From G965225705 sp965225705 (GTDB taxonomy: Bacteria > Pseudomonadota > Alphaproteobacteria > Caulobacterales > Maricaulaceae): a stretch of DNA of 64,000 bases. The notes under the pieces are model-generated. The model had not been told where the DNA came from, ran no database searches, and saw only the letters and a program-made list of their open reading frames with translations. The position numbers and the translations under genes are program-made. The DNA lies in assembly GCA_965225705.1 (NCBI GenBank), contig OZ245325.1, positions 806,001 to 870,000 on the forward strand. The letters run 5' to 3'. Shown here piece by piece: positions 28,637 through 37,557 of the stretch. Every line of letters starts with the position of its first letter. Positions within the stretch are counted from its first letter, which is position 1.

Positions 28637-29473
28637 ATGGCATTGAAGACGTATAATCCGACGTCAGAAGGAAGGCGGGCGCTCGTTCTTGTTGATCGTT
28701 CCGGCCTCTATAAAGGGCGTCCTGAGAAGGCCCTGACGGAAGGTCTTTCCCAGAAGGGGGGGCGTAACAATCTGGGGCGTTTGACAGCACGTCGCCGTGG
28801 CGGTGGTGCAAAAAAACTTTACAGGAAAGTTGATTTTAAGCGTCGTAAATTTGATGTTGAAGCTGTGGTTGAGCGTTTGGAATATGATCCTAACCGTACA
28901 GCCTTTATCGCCCTTATTCGCTATGATGATGGGGAGAAGTCTTATATTCTGGCTCCCCAGCGCCTTGAGGTGGGAGACAGGGTTGTTGCTTCACAAAAAG
29001 CAGATGTCAGACCGGGGAATGCTATGCCTTTGAAGGCTGTTCCTGTTGGAACCCTTGTTCATAATGTAGAGCTTAAACCTCAGAAGGGGGGGCAGATTGC
29101 CCGCTCAGCAGGGGCTTATGTTCAGATTGTGGGGCGTAGTGGCGGCTATGTACAATTACGTCTTGCATCTGGTGAACAGCGTATGGTTTTGGATTCGTGT
29201 ATGGCGACCATAGGGTCTGTCTCTAACCCGGATCATATGAATATTAACCTTGGAAAGGCTGGACGTAAGCGCTGGATGGGTAAACGTCCTTCTGTACGTG
29301 GTGTTGCCATGAACCCTGTTGATCACCCCCATGGTGGTGGTGAGGGGCGCACCTCTGGTGGTCGTCATCCTGTGACCCCCTGGGGTAAGCCGACCAAGGG
29401 GCCAAGGACACGTAAAAACAAAGCAACGGACAGGCTTATTGTTCGTTCGCGTCATATGAAGAAATCACGTTAA
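28637..29473 (+). CDS. rplB: 50S ribosomal protein L2
   Basis: L2 binds 23S rRNA domain IV and supports subunit joining and peptidyl transfer. The 278-residue length is standard. The highly conserved C-terminal loop PVDHPHGGGEGRTSGG, with the functionally important histidine in HPHGG, is intact. The RNA-binding GGGAKKLYRKVDFKR segment lies near residues 54-68. AAAGGAGA precedes the ATG. Confidence 0.98.
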   Translation: MALKTYNPTSEGRRALVLVDRSGLYKGRPEKALTEGLSQKGGRNNLGRLTARRRGGGAKKLYRKVDFKRRKFDVEAVVERLEYDPNRTAFIALIRYDDGEKSYILAPQRLEVGDRVVASQKADVRPGNAMPLKAVPVGTLVHNVELKPQKGGQIARSAGAYVQIVGRSGGYVQLRLASGEQRMVLDSCMATIGSVSNPDHMNINLGKAGRKRWMGKRPSVRGVAMNPVDHPHGGGEGRTSGGRHPVTPWGKPTKGPRTRKNKATDRLIVRSRHMKKSR

Positions 29474-29484
29474 GGAGAGAGGAA

Positions 29485-29763
29485 ATGCCGCGTTCGGTAT
29501 GGAAAGGTCCTTTTGTAGATGGTTATTTGCTGAAAAAAGCAGAGAAAGCACATGAAGGATCCCGCAGGGAAGCTATTAAAACCTGGTCACGTCGTTCAAC
29601 CATTTTACCACAATTTGTGGGTCTGAACTTTCAGGTTCATAATGGTCAGAAATTTGTTCCTGTTTTTGTTTCTGAGGATATGGTGGGACACAAGCTTGGT
29701 GAATTTGCACCAACGCGGACTTATTATGGCCATGCGGCAGATAAAAAAGCGAAGAGGAAATAG
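29485..29763 (+). CDS. rpsS: 30S ribosomal protein S19
   Basis: S19 lies in the 30S head beside S13 near the A site. The 92-residue protein begins MPRSVWKGPFVDGYLLKK and includes KTWSRRSTILPQFVG and GHKLGEFAPTRTYYGH. AGGAGAGAGG precedes the ATG. It directly abuts rplV. Confidence 0.97.
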   Translation: MPRSVWKGPFVDGYLLKKAEKAHEGSRREAIKTWSRRSTILPQFVGLNFQVHNGQKFVPVFVSEDMVGHKLGEFAPTRTYYGHAADKKAKRK

Positions 29764-29766
29764 GTG

Positions 29767-30147
29767 ATGGGTAAGGCATCAAAACCACGTCGTCTTTCTG
29801 AGAAAGAGGCTTCGGCTAAAACGCGTATGTTACGCGTTAGCCCACAAAAGCTTAACCTTGTTGCGGGGCTTATTCGTGGCAAGAAGGTTGAGCGTGCTCT
29901 TGCAGATCTTGAGTTTTCCCGCCGTCGTAGTGCGCGCGATGTTCGCAAATGCCTTCAGTCAGCTATTTCTAATGCTGAGAACAATCATGATTTGGATGTT
30001 GATTCTCTGGTTGTTGCCGAAGCTTATGTTGGTAAAAATCTTGTTTTGAAGCGTTTTCGTGCACGGGCACGTGGACGGGCCGCCAAGATTTTTAAACCTT
30101 TTTCTGAAATTACAGTTGTTTTACGTGAACAGGAGGAGAGGGCCTGA
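29767..30147 (+). CDS. rplV: 50S ribosomal protein L22
   Basis: L22 contacts all 23S rRNA domains and its hairpin narrows the exit tunnel. The 126-residue protein has RVSPQKLNLVAGLIRGKKVE and the hairpin region KRFRARARGRAAKIFKP. A GTG at 29764 immediately precedes ATG 29767; the ATG is preferred, but the two differ by one residue. Its stop overlaps the rpsC start by one base. Confidence 0.96.
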   Translation: MGKASKPRRLSEKEASAKTRMLRVSPQKLNLVAGLIRGKKVERALADLEFSRRRSARDVRKCLQSAISNAENNHDLDVDSLVVAEAYVGKNLVLKRFRARARGRAAKIFKPFSEITVVLREQEERA

Positions 30148-30857
30148 TGGGACAAAAAGTCAATCCAATTGGTTTGCGTCTTGGGGTTAATCGTACGTGG
30201 GAGTCACGCTGGTTTGCCAGAAAGGAGGACTTTGGTGTCTTCCTGCATGAGGATCTGGCCGTGAGACGTTTTTTAAAGAAACGCCTTAAACAGGGTGGGA
30301 CGGCACGTATTGTTATTGAGCGTCCTCATAAAAGATGCCTTGTCACCATTTATACAGCACGTCCTGGTATGGTGATTGGTAAAAAGGGCGCTGATATTGA
30401 AAAGCTCCGGAAAGAAATTTCTAAAATTGTTTCGGACTCTGAGGTGGTGCTCAATCTTGTGGAGGTTCGCAAGCCTGAAATTGAGGCAAGTCTGGTTGCA
30501 GATGGTCTGGCCCAGCAGCTTGAACGCCGTGCAGCTTTTCGCCGTGCCATGAAACGTTCTTTACAAACCGCTATGCGTATGGGCGCCAAAGGATGTAAGA
30601 TTGTTCTCTCCGGGCGTCTTGGGGGTGCTGAGATTGCACGTAAAGAAGAATACCAGGAAGGAAGCGTGCCTTTACATACGCTTCGTGCAGATATTGATTA
30701 TGGAACTGCAGAAGCCCTCACAGCAACAGGAATTCTGGGTGTGAAGGTCTGGATTTATAAGGGTGAGATTATGGAGCATGACCCTTATGCCCGTGAGCGT
30801 CGTCAGGAAGAAACAGGTGAAAACCGTGCGCGCTCCAAAGCGCTTCAGGGTGCTTAA
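30147..30857 (+). CDS. rpsC: 30S ribosomal protein S3
   Basis: S3 forms part of the mRNA entry channel. The 236-residue protein begins MGQKVNPIGLRLG and has the KH RNA-binding loop MVIGKKGADIEKL near residue 72 and the C-terminal GCKIVLSGRLGGAEIAR domain. The start codon shares a base with the rplV stop, indicating coupling. The C-terminal tail is short and basic. Confidence 0.97.
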   Translation: MGQKVNPIGLRLGVNRTWESRWFARKEDFGVFLHEDLAVRRFLKKRLKQGGTARIVIERPHKRCLVTIYTARPGMVIGKKGADIEKLRKEISKIVSDSEVVLNLVEVRKPEIEASLVADGLAQQLERRAAFRRAMKRSLQTAMRMGAKGCKIVLSGRLGGAEIARKEEYQEGSVPLHTLRADIDYGTAEALTATGILGVKVWIYKGEIMEHDPYARERRQEETGENRARSKALQGA

Positions 30858-30874
30858 GAAAGAGAAAAACCATT

Positions 30875-31288
30875 ATGTTGCAGCCAAAGAAAACAAAATT
30901 TCGTAAAGCTCATAAGGGCCGTATTCATGGTGTTGCCAAAGGTGGCTTCAGTCTTACTTTTGGTTCTTATGGTCTCAAAGCTCTTGAGCCCGAACGGATC
31001 ACATCGCGTCAGATTGAGGCAACGCGTCGTGCGATTACCCGTCATATGAAACGTCAGGGTCGTGTCTGGATTCGTTTGTTTCCTGATGTTCCGGTCTCAA
31101 AAAAGCCTACAGAGGTTCGTATGGGAAAAGGAAAAGGTTCCCCGGAATATTGGGCAGCGCGCGTCAAGCCTGGCCGCATTATGTTTGAGATTGATGGTGT
31201 GCCGGATTCTGTTGCGCGCGATGCTTTGCTTCTTGGAGCTGCGAAATTGCCTATTAAGTGTAAGATTGTTGCCAGACTGGCAGACTGA
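30875..31288 (+). CDS. rplP: 50S ribosomal protein L16
   Basis: L16 organises the A-site region of the 50S subunit. The 137-residue length is typical, starting MLQPKKTKFRKAHKGR. The loop MGKGKGSPEYWAARVKPGR and FPDVPVSKKPTEVR are conserved, and the arginine hydroxylated in other bacteria lies in this loop region. It is 17 bases downstream of rpsC. Confidence 0.97.
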   Translation: MLQPKKTKFRKAHKGRIHGVAKGGFSLTFGSYGLKALEPERITSRQIEATRRAITRHMKRQGRVWIRLFPDVPVSKKPTEVRMGKGKGSPEYWAARVKPGRIMFEIDGVPDSVARDALLLGAAKLPIKCKIVARLAD

Positions 31289-31324
31289 ATTATTCGTATA
31301 TGAGAAAAATGGAGCGTTGGGCTC

Positions 31325-31543
31325 ATGAAAATTGACAGCATTCGTTCAATGACACAGGATGAGCTTCAGGACGAACTTTTGAAGCTTAAAAAGGAACAGT
31401 TTAACCTGCGTTTTCAGCAGGCGTCCGGCCAGCTTGAGAAGACGGCCCGCATGCGATCTGTTCGCCGGGACATTGCGCGCGTAAAAACTATTCTTTCCCA
31501 AAGGGCAGAAGAAGAGAAAAATAAGGAGAAAGCCCATGCCTAA
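31325..31543 (+). CDS. rpmC: 50S ribosomal protein L29
   Basis: L29 is a small helical protein beside L23 at the tunnel exit. The 72-residue product carries MTQDELQDELLKLKKEQFNLR and RRDIARVKTILSQR, the family signature. Its end overlaps the rpsQ start by eight bases. Confidence 0.96.
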   Translation: MKIDSIRSMTQDELQDELLKLKKEQFNLRFQQASGQLEKTARMRSVRRDIARVKTILSQRAEEEKNKEKAHA

Positions 31544-31766
31544 ACGTGTTTTACAAGGGGTGGTAACCAGCAGTAAGGGAGAGAAAACCGTTGTTGTTAA
31601 GGTTGAGAGAACCTTTCTTCATCCACTTTTAAAGAAAACAGTTCGTCGTTCCAAAAAGTACCATGCTCATGATGAGAGTAATACCCTAAAGGAAGGGGCT
31701 GTTGTGACCATTCGTGAATGTGCGCCGAAATCAAAGTTGAAGTGTTGGGAAGTGGCCTCTTCATAA
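31536..31766 (+). CDS. rpsQ: 30S ribosomal protein S17
   Basis: S17 is an early-binding 30S protein with an OB fold. The 76-residue product has MPKRVLQGVVTSSKGEKTVV and KYHAHDESNTLKEGAVV, both typical. It overlaps rpmC and has AAGGAGAAAGCC before the ATG. Confidence 0.96.
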   Translation: MPKRVLQGVVTSSKGEKTVVVKVERTFLHPLLKKTVRRSKKYHAHDESNTLKEGAVVTIRECAPKSKLKCWEVASS

Positions 31767-31816
31767 AAATTTTGCCAACAGGTCTTTGGACCTTTTAAGA
31801 AGATAAGGGGATCGTT

Positions 31817-32185
31817 ATGATCCAGATGCAGACGAATTTAGATGTAGCCGATAATTCTGGCGCCCGCCGCGTTCAGTGTATTAAGGTCCTGGGCGGTGCA
31901 AAGAGACGTTATGCAGGCATTGGTGATGTTGTTGTTGTTTCTATTAAAGAGGCTATTCCACGTGGTCGTGTGAAAAAAGGTGAAGTTCATAAAGCGATTA
32001 TTGTGCGGACGGCCAAGGATATTCAGCGTCGTGATGGGTCTGTTATTCGCTTTGATACGAATGCAGCAGTTTTGATCAACAATCAGGGGGAACCCATGGG
32101 AACCCGTATTTTTGGACCTGTTCCAAGGGAGCTGAGGGGAAAAAACCAGATGAAAATCGTCTCTTTAGCGCCGGAGGTTTTGTAA
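31817..32185 (+). CDS. rplN: 50S ribosomal protein L14
   Basis: L14 lies at the subunit interface and is the binding site of the silencing factor RsfS. The 122-residue protein begins MIQMQTNLDVADNSGARRVQ and has KGEVHKAIIVRT and GTRIFGPVPRELR. Its stop codon shares a base with the rplX start. Confidence 0.97.
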   Translation: MIQMQTNLDVADNSGARRVQCIKVLGGAKRRYAGIGDVVVVSIKEAIPRGRVKKGEVHKAIIVRTAKDIQRRDGSVIRFDTNAAVLINNQGEPMGTRIFGPVPRELRGKNQMKIVSLAPEVL

Positions 32186-32505
32186 TGGCTGCAAAAATTA
32201 AAAAAGGTGACAAAGTCGTTGTGCTCACAGGGCGTGACCGTGGTCTTAAAGGTGAAGTTTTAAAGGTTATTCCTGCTGAGGGAAAGGCTGTTGTTCAGGG
32301 TGTGAACAGAGTGAAACGCCATCAGCGTCCCAGTCAGGCTGATCCTCAGGGTGGGGTTAAAATCTTTGAGGCTCCCCTTCAGCTTTCCAATTTAGCACTT
32401 GAAGATCCTAAGACAGGTGAGCCGACGCGGATAGGGTTTAAGGTTTTGGAAGATGGGCGTAAAGTCCGGTTTGCCAAAAAGTCAGGTGAGGTGATTGATG
32501 TCTAA
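32185..32505 (+). CDS. rplX: 50S ribosomal protein L24
   Basis: L24 starts 50S assembly and has a KOW motif. The 106-residue product shows KIKKGDKVVVLTGRDRGLKG and GVNRVKRHQRPSQ. It overlaps rplN by one base and rplE by eight bases. Confidence 0.97.
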   Translation: MAAKIKKGDKVVVLTGRDRGLKGEVLKVIPAEGKAVVQGVNRVKRHQRPSQADPQGGVKIFEAPLQLSNLALEDPKTGEPTRIGFKVLEDGRKVRFAKKSGEVIDV

Positions 32506-33055
32506 ACAAGCTTATGAGCCACGTTTAAAAACACTTTATCGTGATGAAATACGGGCCAGTTTGAAAAAAGCTTTTGACTATAAGAGTGATTTTTCTATTC
32601 CTGCTCTTGATAAAATTGTCCTCAATATGGGGGTGGGAGAGGCTGTTCAGGATTCTAAGAAGGTCAATTCTGCTCTTGAGGATTTAACTCTGATAGCAGG
32701 ACAGCGCCCTGTTGCAACAAAAGCAAAAAACTCTATAGCGGGCTTTAAATTGCGTGAGGGCATGAAAATTGGGGCGAAAGTTACCCTAAGGCGGGACAGA
32801 ATGTATGAGTTTCTGGATCGTCTGGTCAATATTGCCTTGCCCCGCATACGGGATTTTCGTGGGCTGAGTTCCAAAAGTTTTGATGGTCGTGGCAATTATG
32901 CTTTAGGTGTGCGTGAGCATATTGTCTTTCCTGAAATTGATTATGATAAAGTTGATCAAATCAGAGGGATGGATATTGTTGTGTGTACCACAGCCAAAAC
33001 GAATGAGGAGGCTAAAGCTCTTCTTACAGAATTTAACTTTCCCTTTACACGTTAA
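32498..33055 (+). CDS. rplE: 50S ribosomal protein L5
   Basis: L5 binds 5S rRNA and contacts S13 across the subunit bridge. The start at 32498, inside the end of rplX, gives 185 residues beginning MSKQAYEPRLKTLY. Motifs include KIVLNMGVGEAVQDSK, GQRPVATKAKNSIAGFKLR and LPRIRDFRGLS. A TTG three bases earlier is ignored. Overlap with rplX suggests coupled translation. Confidence 0.97.
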   Translation: MSKQAYEPRLKTLYRDEIRASLKKAFDYKSDFSIPALDKIVLNMGVGEAVQDSKKVNSALEDLTLIAGQRPVATKAKNSIAGFKLREGMKIGAKVTLRRDRMYEFLDRLVNIALPRIRDFRGLSSKSFDGRGNYALGVREHIVFPEIDYDKVDQIRGMDIVVCTTAKTNEEAKALLTEFNFPFTR

Positions 33056-33106
33056 GGAAGAAGAAGTTTTTTAGGTGTGTCGGTAAGATAAAGAGATGAT
33101 GAGATT

Positions 33107-33412
33107 ATGGCAAAAAAAAGTGCAGTAGAGCGTAACAAAAGATGTATACGCCTGATTGAACAACAAAAAGGTAAACGGGAAAGGCTCAAGGCAATTGCAC
33201 GTGATCCTTCCCTTTCAGCAGAAGAGCGTTTTTCCGCTCAGGTTAAGCTTGCAGCTTTGCCCCGTAATGGTGCGCCTTCAAGGGCGCGCAACCGGTGCGA
33301 GGTCACAGGACGTCCCCGTGGCTATTACCGCAAACTAAGAATGTCCCGTATTGCCCTCAGAGAACTGGCCTCACAGGGCCTTATTCCGGGCATGGTTAAA
33401 TCAAGCTGGTAA
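33107..33412 (+). CDS. rpsN: 30S ribosomal protein S14 (zinc-free form)
   Basis: S14 is a late-assembling 30S head protein. The 101-residue length and the absence of the two CxxC pairs identify the long, zinc-independent form. It has MAKKSAVERNKRC, LPRNGAPSRARNRCEVTGRP and the C-terminal RIALRELASQGLIPGMVKSSW. It lies in the normal place between rplE and rpsH. Confidence 0.97.
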   Translation: MAKKSAVERNKRCIRLIEQQKGKRERLKAIARDPSLSAEERFSAQVKLAALPRNGAPSRARNRCEVTGRPRGYYRKLRMSRIALRELASQGLIPGMVKSSW

Positions 33413-33427
33413 GGGAGGAATGTCATC

Positions 33428-33820
33428 ATGATAAATGATCCTCTGGGTGATATGTTAACCCGTATTCGTAATGCCCTTATGCGTCATCGTAGTGAGGTTA
33501 CCACGCCTGCTTCCAGACTGCGTGCACGTGTTTTGGATGTTTTGGTAGAGGAAGGCTTCTTGCGTGGTTATACGGAAGTTGAAAGAAATGGTCAGCATGA
33601 GCTTGATATTGAGCTAAAATATTATGAGGGTGCTGCGGTTATTTCAGAAATCAAACGTATTTCTAAGCCTGGTCGTCGTGTTTACTCTTCTGTGAGTGAT
33701 CTTCCCAGCGTTCGCAATGGTCTTGGAATTTCTATTCTGTCGACGTCCCGTGGTGTTATGTCGGATGCTTCGGCTCGTGAACATAATGTTGGTGGTGAAA
33801 TTTTATGCCAGGTTACCTGA
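33428..33820 (+). CDS. rpsH: 30S ribosomal protein S8
   Basis: S8 binds 16S rRNA helix 21 and in enterobacteria represses the spc operon. The 130-residue protein begins MINDPLGDMLTRIRNA, close to the usual start, and has the C-terminal GLGISILSTSRGVMSDASAR signature. GGGAGGAATGTCATC precedes the ATG. Confidence 0.97.
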   Translation: MINDPLGDMLTRIRNALMRHRSEVTTPASRLRARVLDVLVEEGFLRGYTEVERNGQHELDIELKYYEGAAVISEIKRISKPGRRVYSSVSDLPSVRNGLGISILSTSRGVMSDASAREHNVGGEILCQVT

Positions 33821-33844
33821 GCATTAACAGTGGATGAAAGAACC

Positions 33845-34378
33845 ATGTCACGTATTGGAAAGAAAACTATTGATATACCTTCAGGGGTAAGCCTGACAGA
33901 AACAAACGGGACCATAACAGCCAAAGGCCCTAAAGGGTCTTTAGACTTTGTTCTGCCCGGGGAGATTGAACCTGTTCTGGACGGGGCTGTTTTTTCTCTC
34001 CGTCCCCGTTCTGAGAGCAAACGTGCGCGTTCCATGTGGGGCACGGCCCGTACGCGTGTTGCTAACCTTATTGTTGGGGTTACACAGGGTTTTGAAAAAT
34101 CACTGGAACTGGTCGGGGTTGGGTATCGTGCCCAGATGAAAGGGACTGATCTTAATCTTCAGCTGGGCTTTAGTCATGATGTTCTCTATAAAACCCCGGA
34201 AGGTGTAAAAATAGAAACGCCCAAACCCACAGAAGTTAAAGTTTCAGGGATAGATAAACAGCTTGTTGGGCAGACGGCTGCTGAGATCCGTGCTTTTCGT
34301 CCGCCGGAGCCTTATAAAGGCAAGGGCGTTCGCTATGCTGATGAAATTGTTTTGCGTAAAGAAGGCAAGAAGAAATAA
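33845..34378 (+). CDS. rplF: 50S ribosomal protein L6
   Basis: L6 lies near the sarcin-ricin loop. The start at 33845 gives 177 residues with MSRIGKKTIDIPSGV; an in-frame GTG 15 bases upstream is less likely on family alignment. The second domain contains PEPYKGKGVRYADEIVLRKEG, the most conserved region. Two bases separate its stop from rplR. Confidence 0.97.
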   Translation: MSRIGKKTIDIPSGVSLTETNGTITAKGPKGSLDFVLPGEIEPVLDGAVFSLRPRSESKRARSMWGTARTRVANLIVGVTQGFEKSLELVGVGYRAQMKGTDLNLQLGFSHDVLYKTPEGVKIETPKPTEVKVSGIDKQLVGQTAAEIRAFRPPEPYKGKGVRYADEIVLRKEGKKK

Positions 34379-34380
34379 TC

Positions 34381-34743
34381 ATGTTAAAGGCTAAAAAAAG
34401 AATGCAAAAACGCGCTAACCGTGTGCGTCTTCGTTTGAGAAAACTTGCGTATGGCAAGCCACGTCTTTCTGTTTTTCGTTCTTCGAAGAATATTTATGCG
34501 CAGGTTGTCGATGATGTTCGGGGGAAAACTCTTGTTGCTGCCTCCTCTTTAGAGAAAGACGTGAGGGATCAGCATGCTAAAGGGTCCGATAAAAAGGCTG
34601 CTGAGATTGTTGGCCGTGTTCTGGCTGATCGTGCTCTGAAAGCTGGCCTGGAACAGGTTGTTTTTGACCGTGGCGCCTATCTCTATCATGGCCGTGTCCA
34701 GGCTCTGGCTGACGGAGCACGGACAGCAGGTCTTAAATTTTAA
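34381..34743 (+). CDS. rplR: 50S ribosomal protein L18
   Basis: L18 attaches 5S rRNA to the central protuberance. The 120-residue protein has the basic N-terminus KRANRVRLRLRK, the phrase RLSVFRSSKNIYAQVVDD and the end VFDRGAYLYHGRVQALADGA. No ribosome binding site is obvious; it is probably coupled to rplF, which ends three bases upstream. Confidence 0.96.
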   Translation: MLKAKKRMQKRANRVRLRLRKLAYGKPRLSVFRSSKNIYAQVVDDVRGKTLVAASSLEKDVRDQHAKGSDKKAAEIVGRVLADRALKAGLEQVVFDRGAYLYHGRVQALADGARTAGLKF

Positions 34744-34753
34744 GGAGAAAAAC

Positions 34754-35314
34754 ATGGCACGTAAAACTGATGAGCGTGATCGCAGTGACGACCTCATTGA
34801 TAAGCTCGTTCATATTAATCGTGTGGCCACTGTTGTTAAAGGTGGTCGGCGTTTTGGTTTTGCAGCTCTTGTCGTGGTGGGTGACCAGCGCGGACGTGTG
34901 GGTTTTGGGCATGGTAAGGCCCGTGAGGTGCCAGAGGCTGTCCGCAAAGCAACAGAAGATGCAAAACGCAGGATGATTCGTGTTCCTTTGCGTGAGGGCA
35001 GGACCCTGCACCATGATGGGCGTGGCCGCTGGGGGGCTGGTAAAGTTCTTCTGCGAGCGGCACCTCCGGGTACGGGTGTGATTGCCGGGGGACCTATGCG
35101 TGCTGTTCTGGAGACGCTTGGTGTTCAGGATGTGGTTGGGAAGTCCCTGGGAAGTTCCAACCCCTATAACATGGTCCGGGCAACTTTTGATGCCCTGTCA
35201 TCCCAGCAAAACCCACGCTTTATTGCTGCGAAACGTGGTAAGCGGGTCGGAGAGCTGGTTTCACGCCGCACAGATGGAGCTTCAGCTCCTGAAGCTTTGG
35301 AGACAGCGGAATAA
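34754..35314 (+). CDS. rpsE: 30S ribosomal protein S5
   Basis: S5 contributes to mRNA unwinding at the entry channel and to accuracy. The start at 34754 behind AAGGAGAAAAAC gives 186 residues; the longer frame would overlap rplR. The double-stranded RNA-binding-like N-domain has HINRVATVVKGGRRFGFAA, followed by GRWGAGKVLLRAAPPGTGVI. The basic loop is normal. Confidence 0.97.
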   Translation: MARKTDERDRSDDLIDKLVHINRVATVVKGGRRFGFAALVVVGDQRGRVGFGHGKAREVPEAVRKATEDAKRRMIRVPLREGRTLHHDGRGRWGAGKVLLRAAPPGTGVIAGGPMRAVLETLGVQDVVGKSLGSSNPYNMVRATFDALSSQQNPRFIAAKRGKRVGELVSRRTDGASAPEALETAE

Positions 35315-35363
35315 AGTGTCTGTGGTGTTCAGATCACATGAACGACACAAGGGAGAAAGAGAT

Positions 35364-35561
35364 ATGGTGGCGAAAACCAAAAAAACCATAACCATACGTC
35401 AAACGGGAAGTGCCATTCGTCGTCCTAAAGATCAAAAGCAGACCTTAACAGGTCTTGGCCTTGGTCGTGTAGGGCGCGTGCGTGTTCTTCAGGATACCCC
35501 TTCTGTCCGGGGGATGGTCAACAAACTGAGCCATATGGTGGAGATTGTGGAAGAAAGCTAA
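35364..35561 (+). CDS. rpmD: 50S ribosomal protein L30
   Basis: L30 is a small 50S protein. The 65-residue product begins MVAKTKKTITIRQTGSAIRR and includes GLGLGRVGRVRVLQDTPSVR. The ATG at 35364 follows GGGAGAAAGAG; the long upstream frame extension lies in rpsE and is not used. It sits between rpsE and rplO as usual. Confidence 0.96.
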   Translation: MVAKTKKTITIRQTGSAIRRPKDQKQTLTGLGLGRVGRVRVLQDTPSVRGMVNKLSHMVEIVEES

Positions 35562-35667
35562 TTTTTTAAGGTGAAGAGCTTTCCTTTTTCATGCTTCATG
35601 CATTGAAGAAAGTTTGACCCAAAAAAATGCTGTTTCTTATCCATGAAAGAAAGAGAAGGATTTTTAC

Positions 35668-36162
35668 ATGCAACTCAATGAATTATGGGATTGTGAAGGC
35701 GCCCGTAAAAAGCGTGTGCGTGTTGGGCGTGGTGTTGGCTCAGGCAAGGGCAAAACCTGTGGGCGTGGGCAAAAGGGACAAAAATCCCGCTCGGGTGTCG
35801 CTATCAAAGGTTTTGAAGGTGGGCAAATGCCCCTGCACCGTCGCTTGCCTAAACGCGGTTTTAACAAGCCTAACCGTCTTGAATATGCAGAGCTTACGCT
35901 TGGGCGTCTTCAGGCTGCTCTTGATGCAAAAAAACTTGATGCATCAAAACCTCTGGATGAGGATGCACTGGTCGCTGCTGGTGTTGTACGTCGTAAGAAA
36001 GATGGTGTACGTCTTTTGGTCAAAGGGTCTTTGACGTCAAAAATCTCCCTCACCATAACCGGGGCTTCTAAAGCTGCTCAGGAGGCCTTTAAAAAGGCTG
36101 GTGGGACTCTTGTTCTTCTTAAAAAACCTGTTGAGCATGCTGACAAAAAGGCTCAGGACTAA
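35668..36162 (+). CDS. rplO: 50S ribosomal protein L15
   Basis: L15 is a late-assembly 50S protein. The 164-residue product has the glycine- and lysine-rich N-terminus with VGRGVGSGKGKTCGRGQKGQ and GGQMPLHRRLPKRGF, and the C-terminal domain with ITGASKAAQEAFKKAGGT. A 106-bp gap separates it from rpmD; I see no clear promoter there. Confidence 0.97.
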   Translation: MQLNELWDCEGARKKRVRVGRGVGSGKGKTCGRGQKGQKSRSGVAIKGFEGGQMPLHRRLPKRGFNKPNRLEYAELTLGRLQAALDAKKLDASKPLDEDALVAAGVVRRKKDGVRLLVKGSLTSKISLTITGASKAAQEAFKKAGGTLVLLKKPVEHADKKAQD

Positions 36163-36228
36163 CCTGTTTTCTGAAAGAGGGTTTTTGGCCCTTTAATGCG
36201 TAGTTTTTAATTTTTTGAGGGGCCCTTC

Positions 36229-37557
36229 ATGGCTTCAGCAACAGAACAGCTGGCTTCTAACCTCAACCTTGCCTCTTTTGCCAGAGCTAAGGATCTTCAA
36301 AAGCGTATTCTTTTTACGCTTGGTGCTCTGATTGTCTATCGTTTAGGCACGTATATTCCCCTGCCGGGCATTGATATAGATGTTTTTCGTGAAACCTTCA
36401 GCAAAGCTCAGGGCGGTATTCTCGGCATGTTCAATATGTTTGCAGGGGGGGCTGTTGAGCGTTTGGCTATTTTTGCTCTCAATGTCATGCCCTATATTTC
36501 TGCTTCTATTATCATGCAGCTCTTATCGGCAACTTTACCGAGTTTGGAACGCCTCAAAAAAGAAGGGGAAGCTGGCCGTAAGCAAATTAACCAGTATACC
36601 CGTTACTTAACTGTCCTTTTGGCTGTTGTTCAGGGGTATGGGATAGCTGTTGGGCTTGAAGCGACGGGGGCTGTTATGGATCCTGGTCTGTTCTTCCGTG
36701 TTTCGACGGTTATCACCCTTGTCGGGGGCACACTCTTTTTGATGTGGCTTGGGGAGCAGGTTACTCAGCGTGGTATTGGTAATGGTGTTTCTCTGATTAT
36801 TTTTGCAGGAATTGTTGCTGAGCTTCCGAGGGCCCTGTTTCAAACTTTAACACTTGGGCGTGTAGGGACTTTGTCTCTTACGGCAATTTTTGTTGTGCTT
36901 CTGATTGCTCTTGCCACTATTCTTCTTATTGTTTTTGTGGAGCGTGCTCAAAGACGTCTTTTGGTGCAATATCCTAAACGTCAGGTGGGCCGGCGTATGT
37001 TTGGGGGGGAGACATCTTTCCTTCCTATTAAGATTAATGTCTCCGGTGTTATTCCTCCTATTTTTGCCTCCTCTCTTTTGCTTTTACCCGGAACACTTGC
37101 AGCTTTTTCTGCACAATCAGGTCCGGCCTGGTTACAAAGCCTTGTTGCCTTTTTAGGTCATGGTCAGCCCGGTTTTATGCTGATTTATGCTCTGGGAATT
37201 ATTTTCTTTTGCTTTTTTTATGCACCTATCGTGTTTAATCCTGAGGAGACGGCAGATAATTTACGTAAATATGGTGGCTTTCTTCCTGGTGTTCGTCCCG
37301 GAAAACGTACAGCGACGTATATTGGTAATATTCTCACACGTTTGACGGTCATTGGTGCTGTTTATCTCACCTTTGTCTGTCTTTTGCCAGAGGCCCTTAT
37401 CTCATATTATAAGGTTCCTTTTTATATTGGGGGGACCTCTTTGCTGATTGTTGTTTCTGTGACCATTGATACGGTTGCCCAGATCCAGTCACATCTTATC
37501 TCTCATCAGTATGAAGGCCTCATCAAAAAATCTAAATTACGTGGGCGGAAGCGATGA
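36229..37557 (+). CDS. secY: Preprotein translocase subunit SecY
   Basis: SecY is the channel of the Sec export system. The 442-residue protein has ten hydrophobic segments. Conserved features are LGTYIPLPGID after helix 1, the plug-region FNMFAGGAVERLAIFALNVM, GNGVSLIIFAGI and the loop FNPEETADNLRKYGGFLPG. Its last four bases overlap the adk start, so the two are coupled. SecE is at 10014. Confidence 0.98.
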   Translation: MASATEQLASNLNLASFARAKDLQKRILFTLGALIVYRLGTYIPLPGIDIDVFRETFSKAQGGILGMFNMFAGGAVERLAIFALNVMPYISASIIMQLLSATLPSLERLKKEGEAGRKQINQYTRYLTVLLAVVQGYGIAVGLEATGAVMDPGLFFRVSTVITLVGGTLFLMWLGEQVTQRGIGNGVSLIIFAGIVAELPRALFQTLTLGRVGTLSLTAIFVVLLIALATILLIVFVERAQRRLLVQYPKRQVGRRMFGGETSFLPIKINVSGVIPPIFASSLLLLPGTLAAFSAQSGPAWLQSLVAFLGHGQPGFMLIYALGIIFFCFFYAPIVFNPEETADNLRKYGGFLPGVRPGKRTATYIGNILTRLTVIGAVYLTFVCLLPEALISYYKVPFYIGGTSLLIVVSVTIDTVAQIQSHLISHQYEGLIKKSKLRGRKR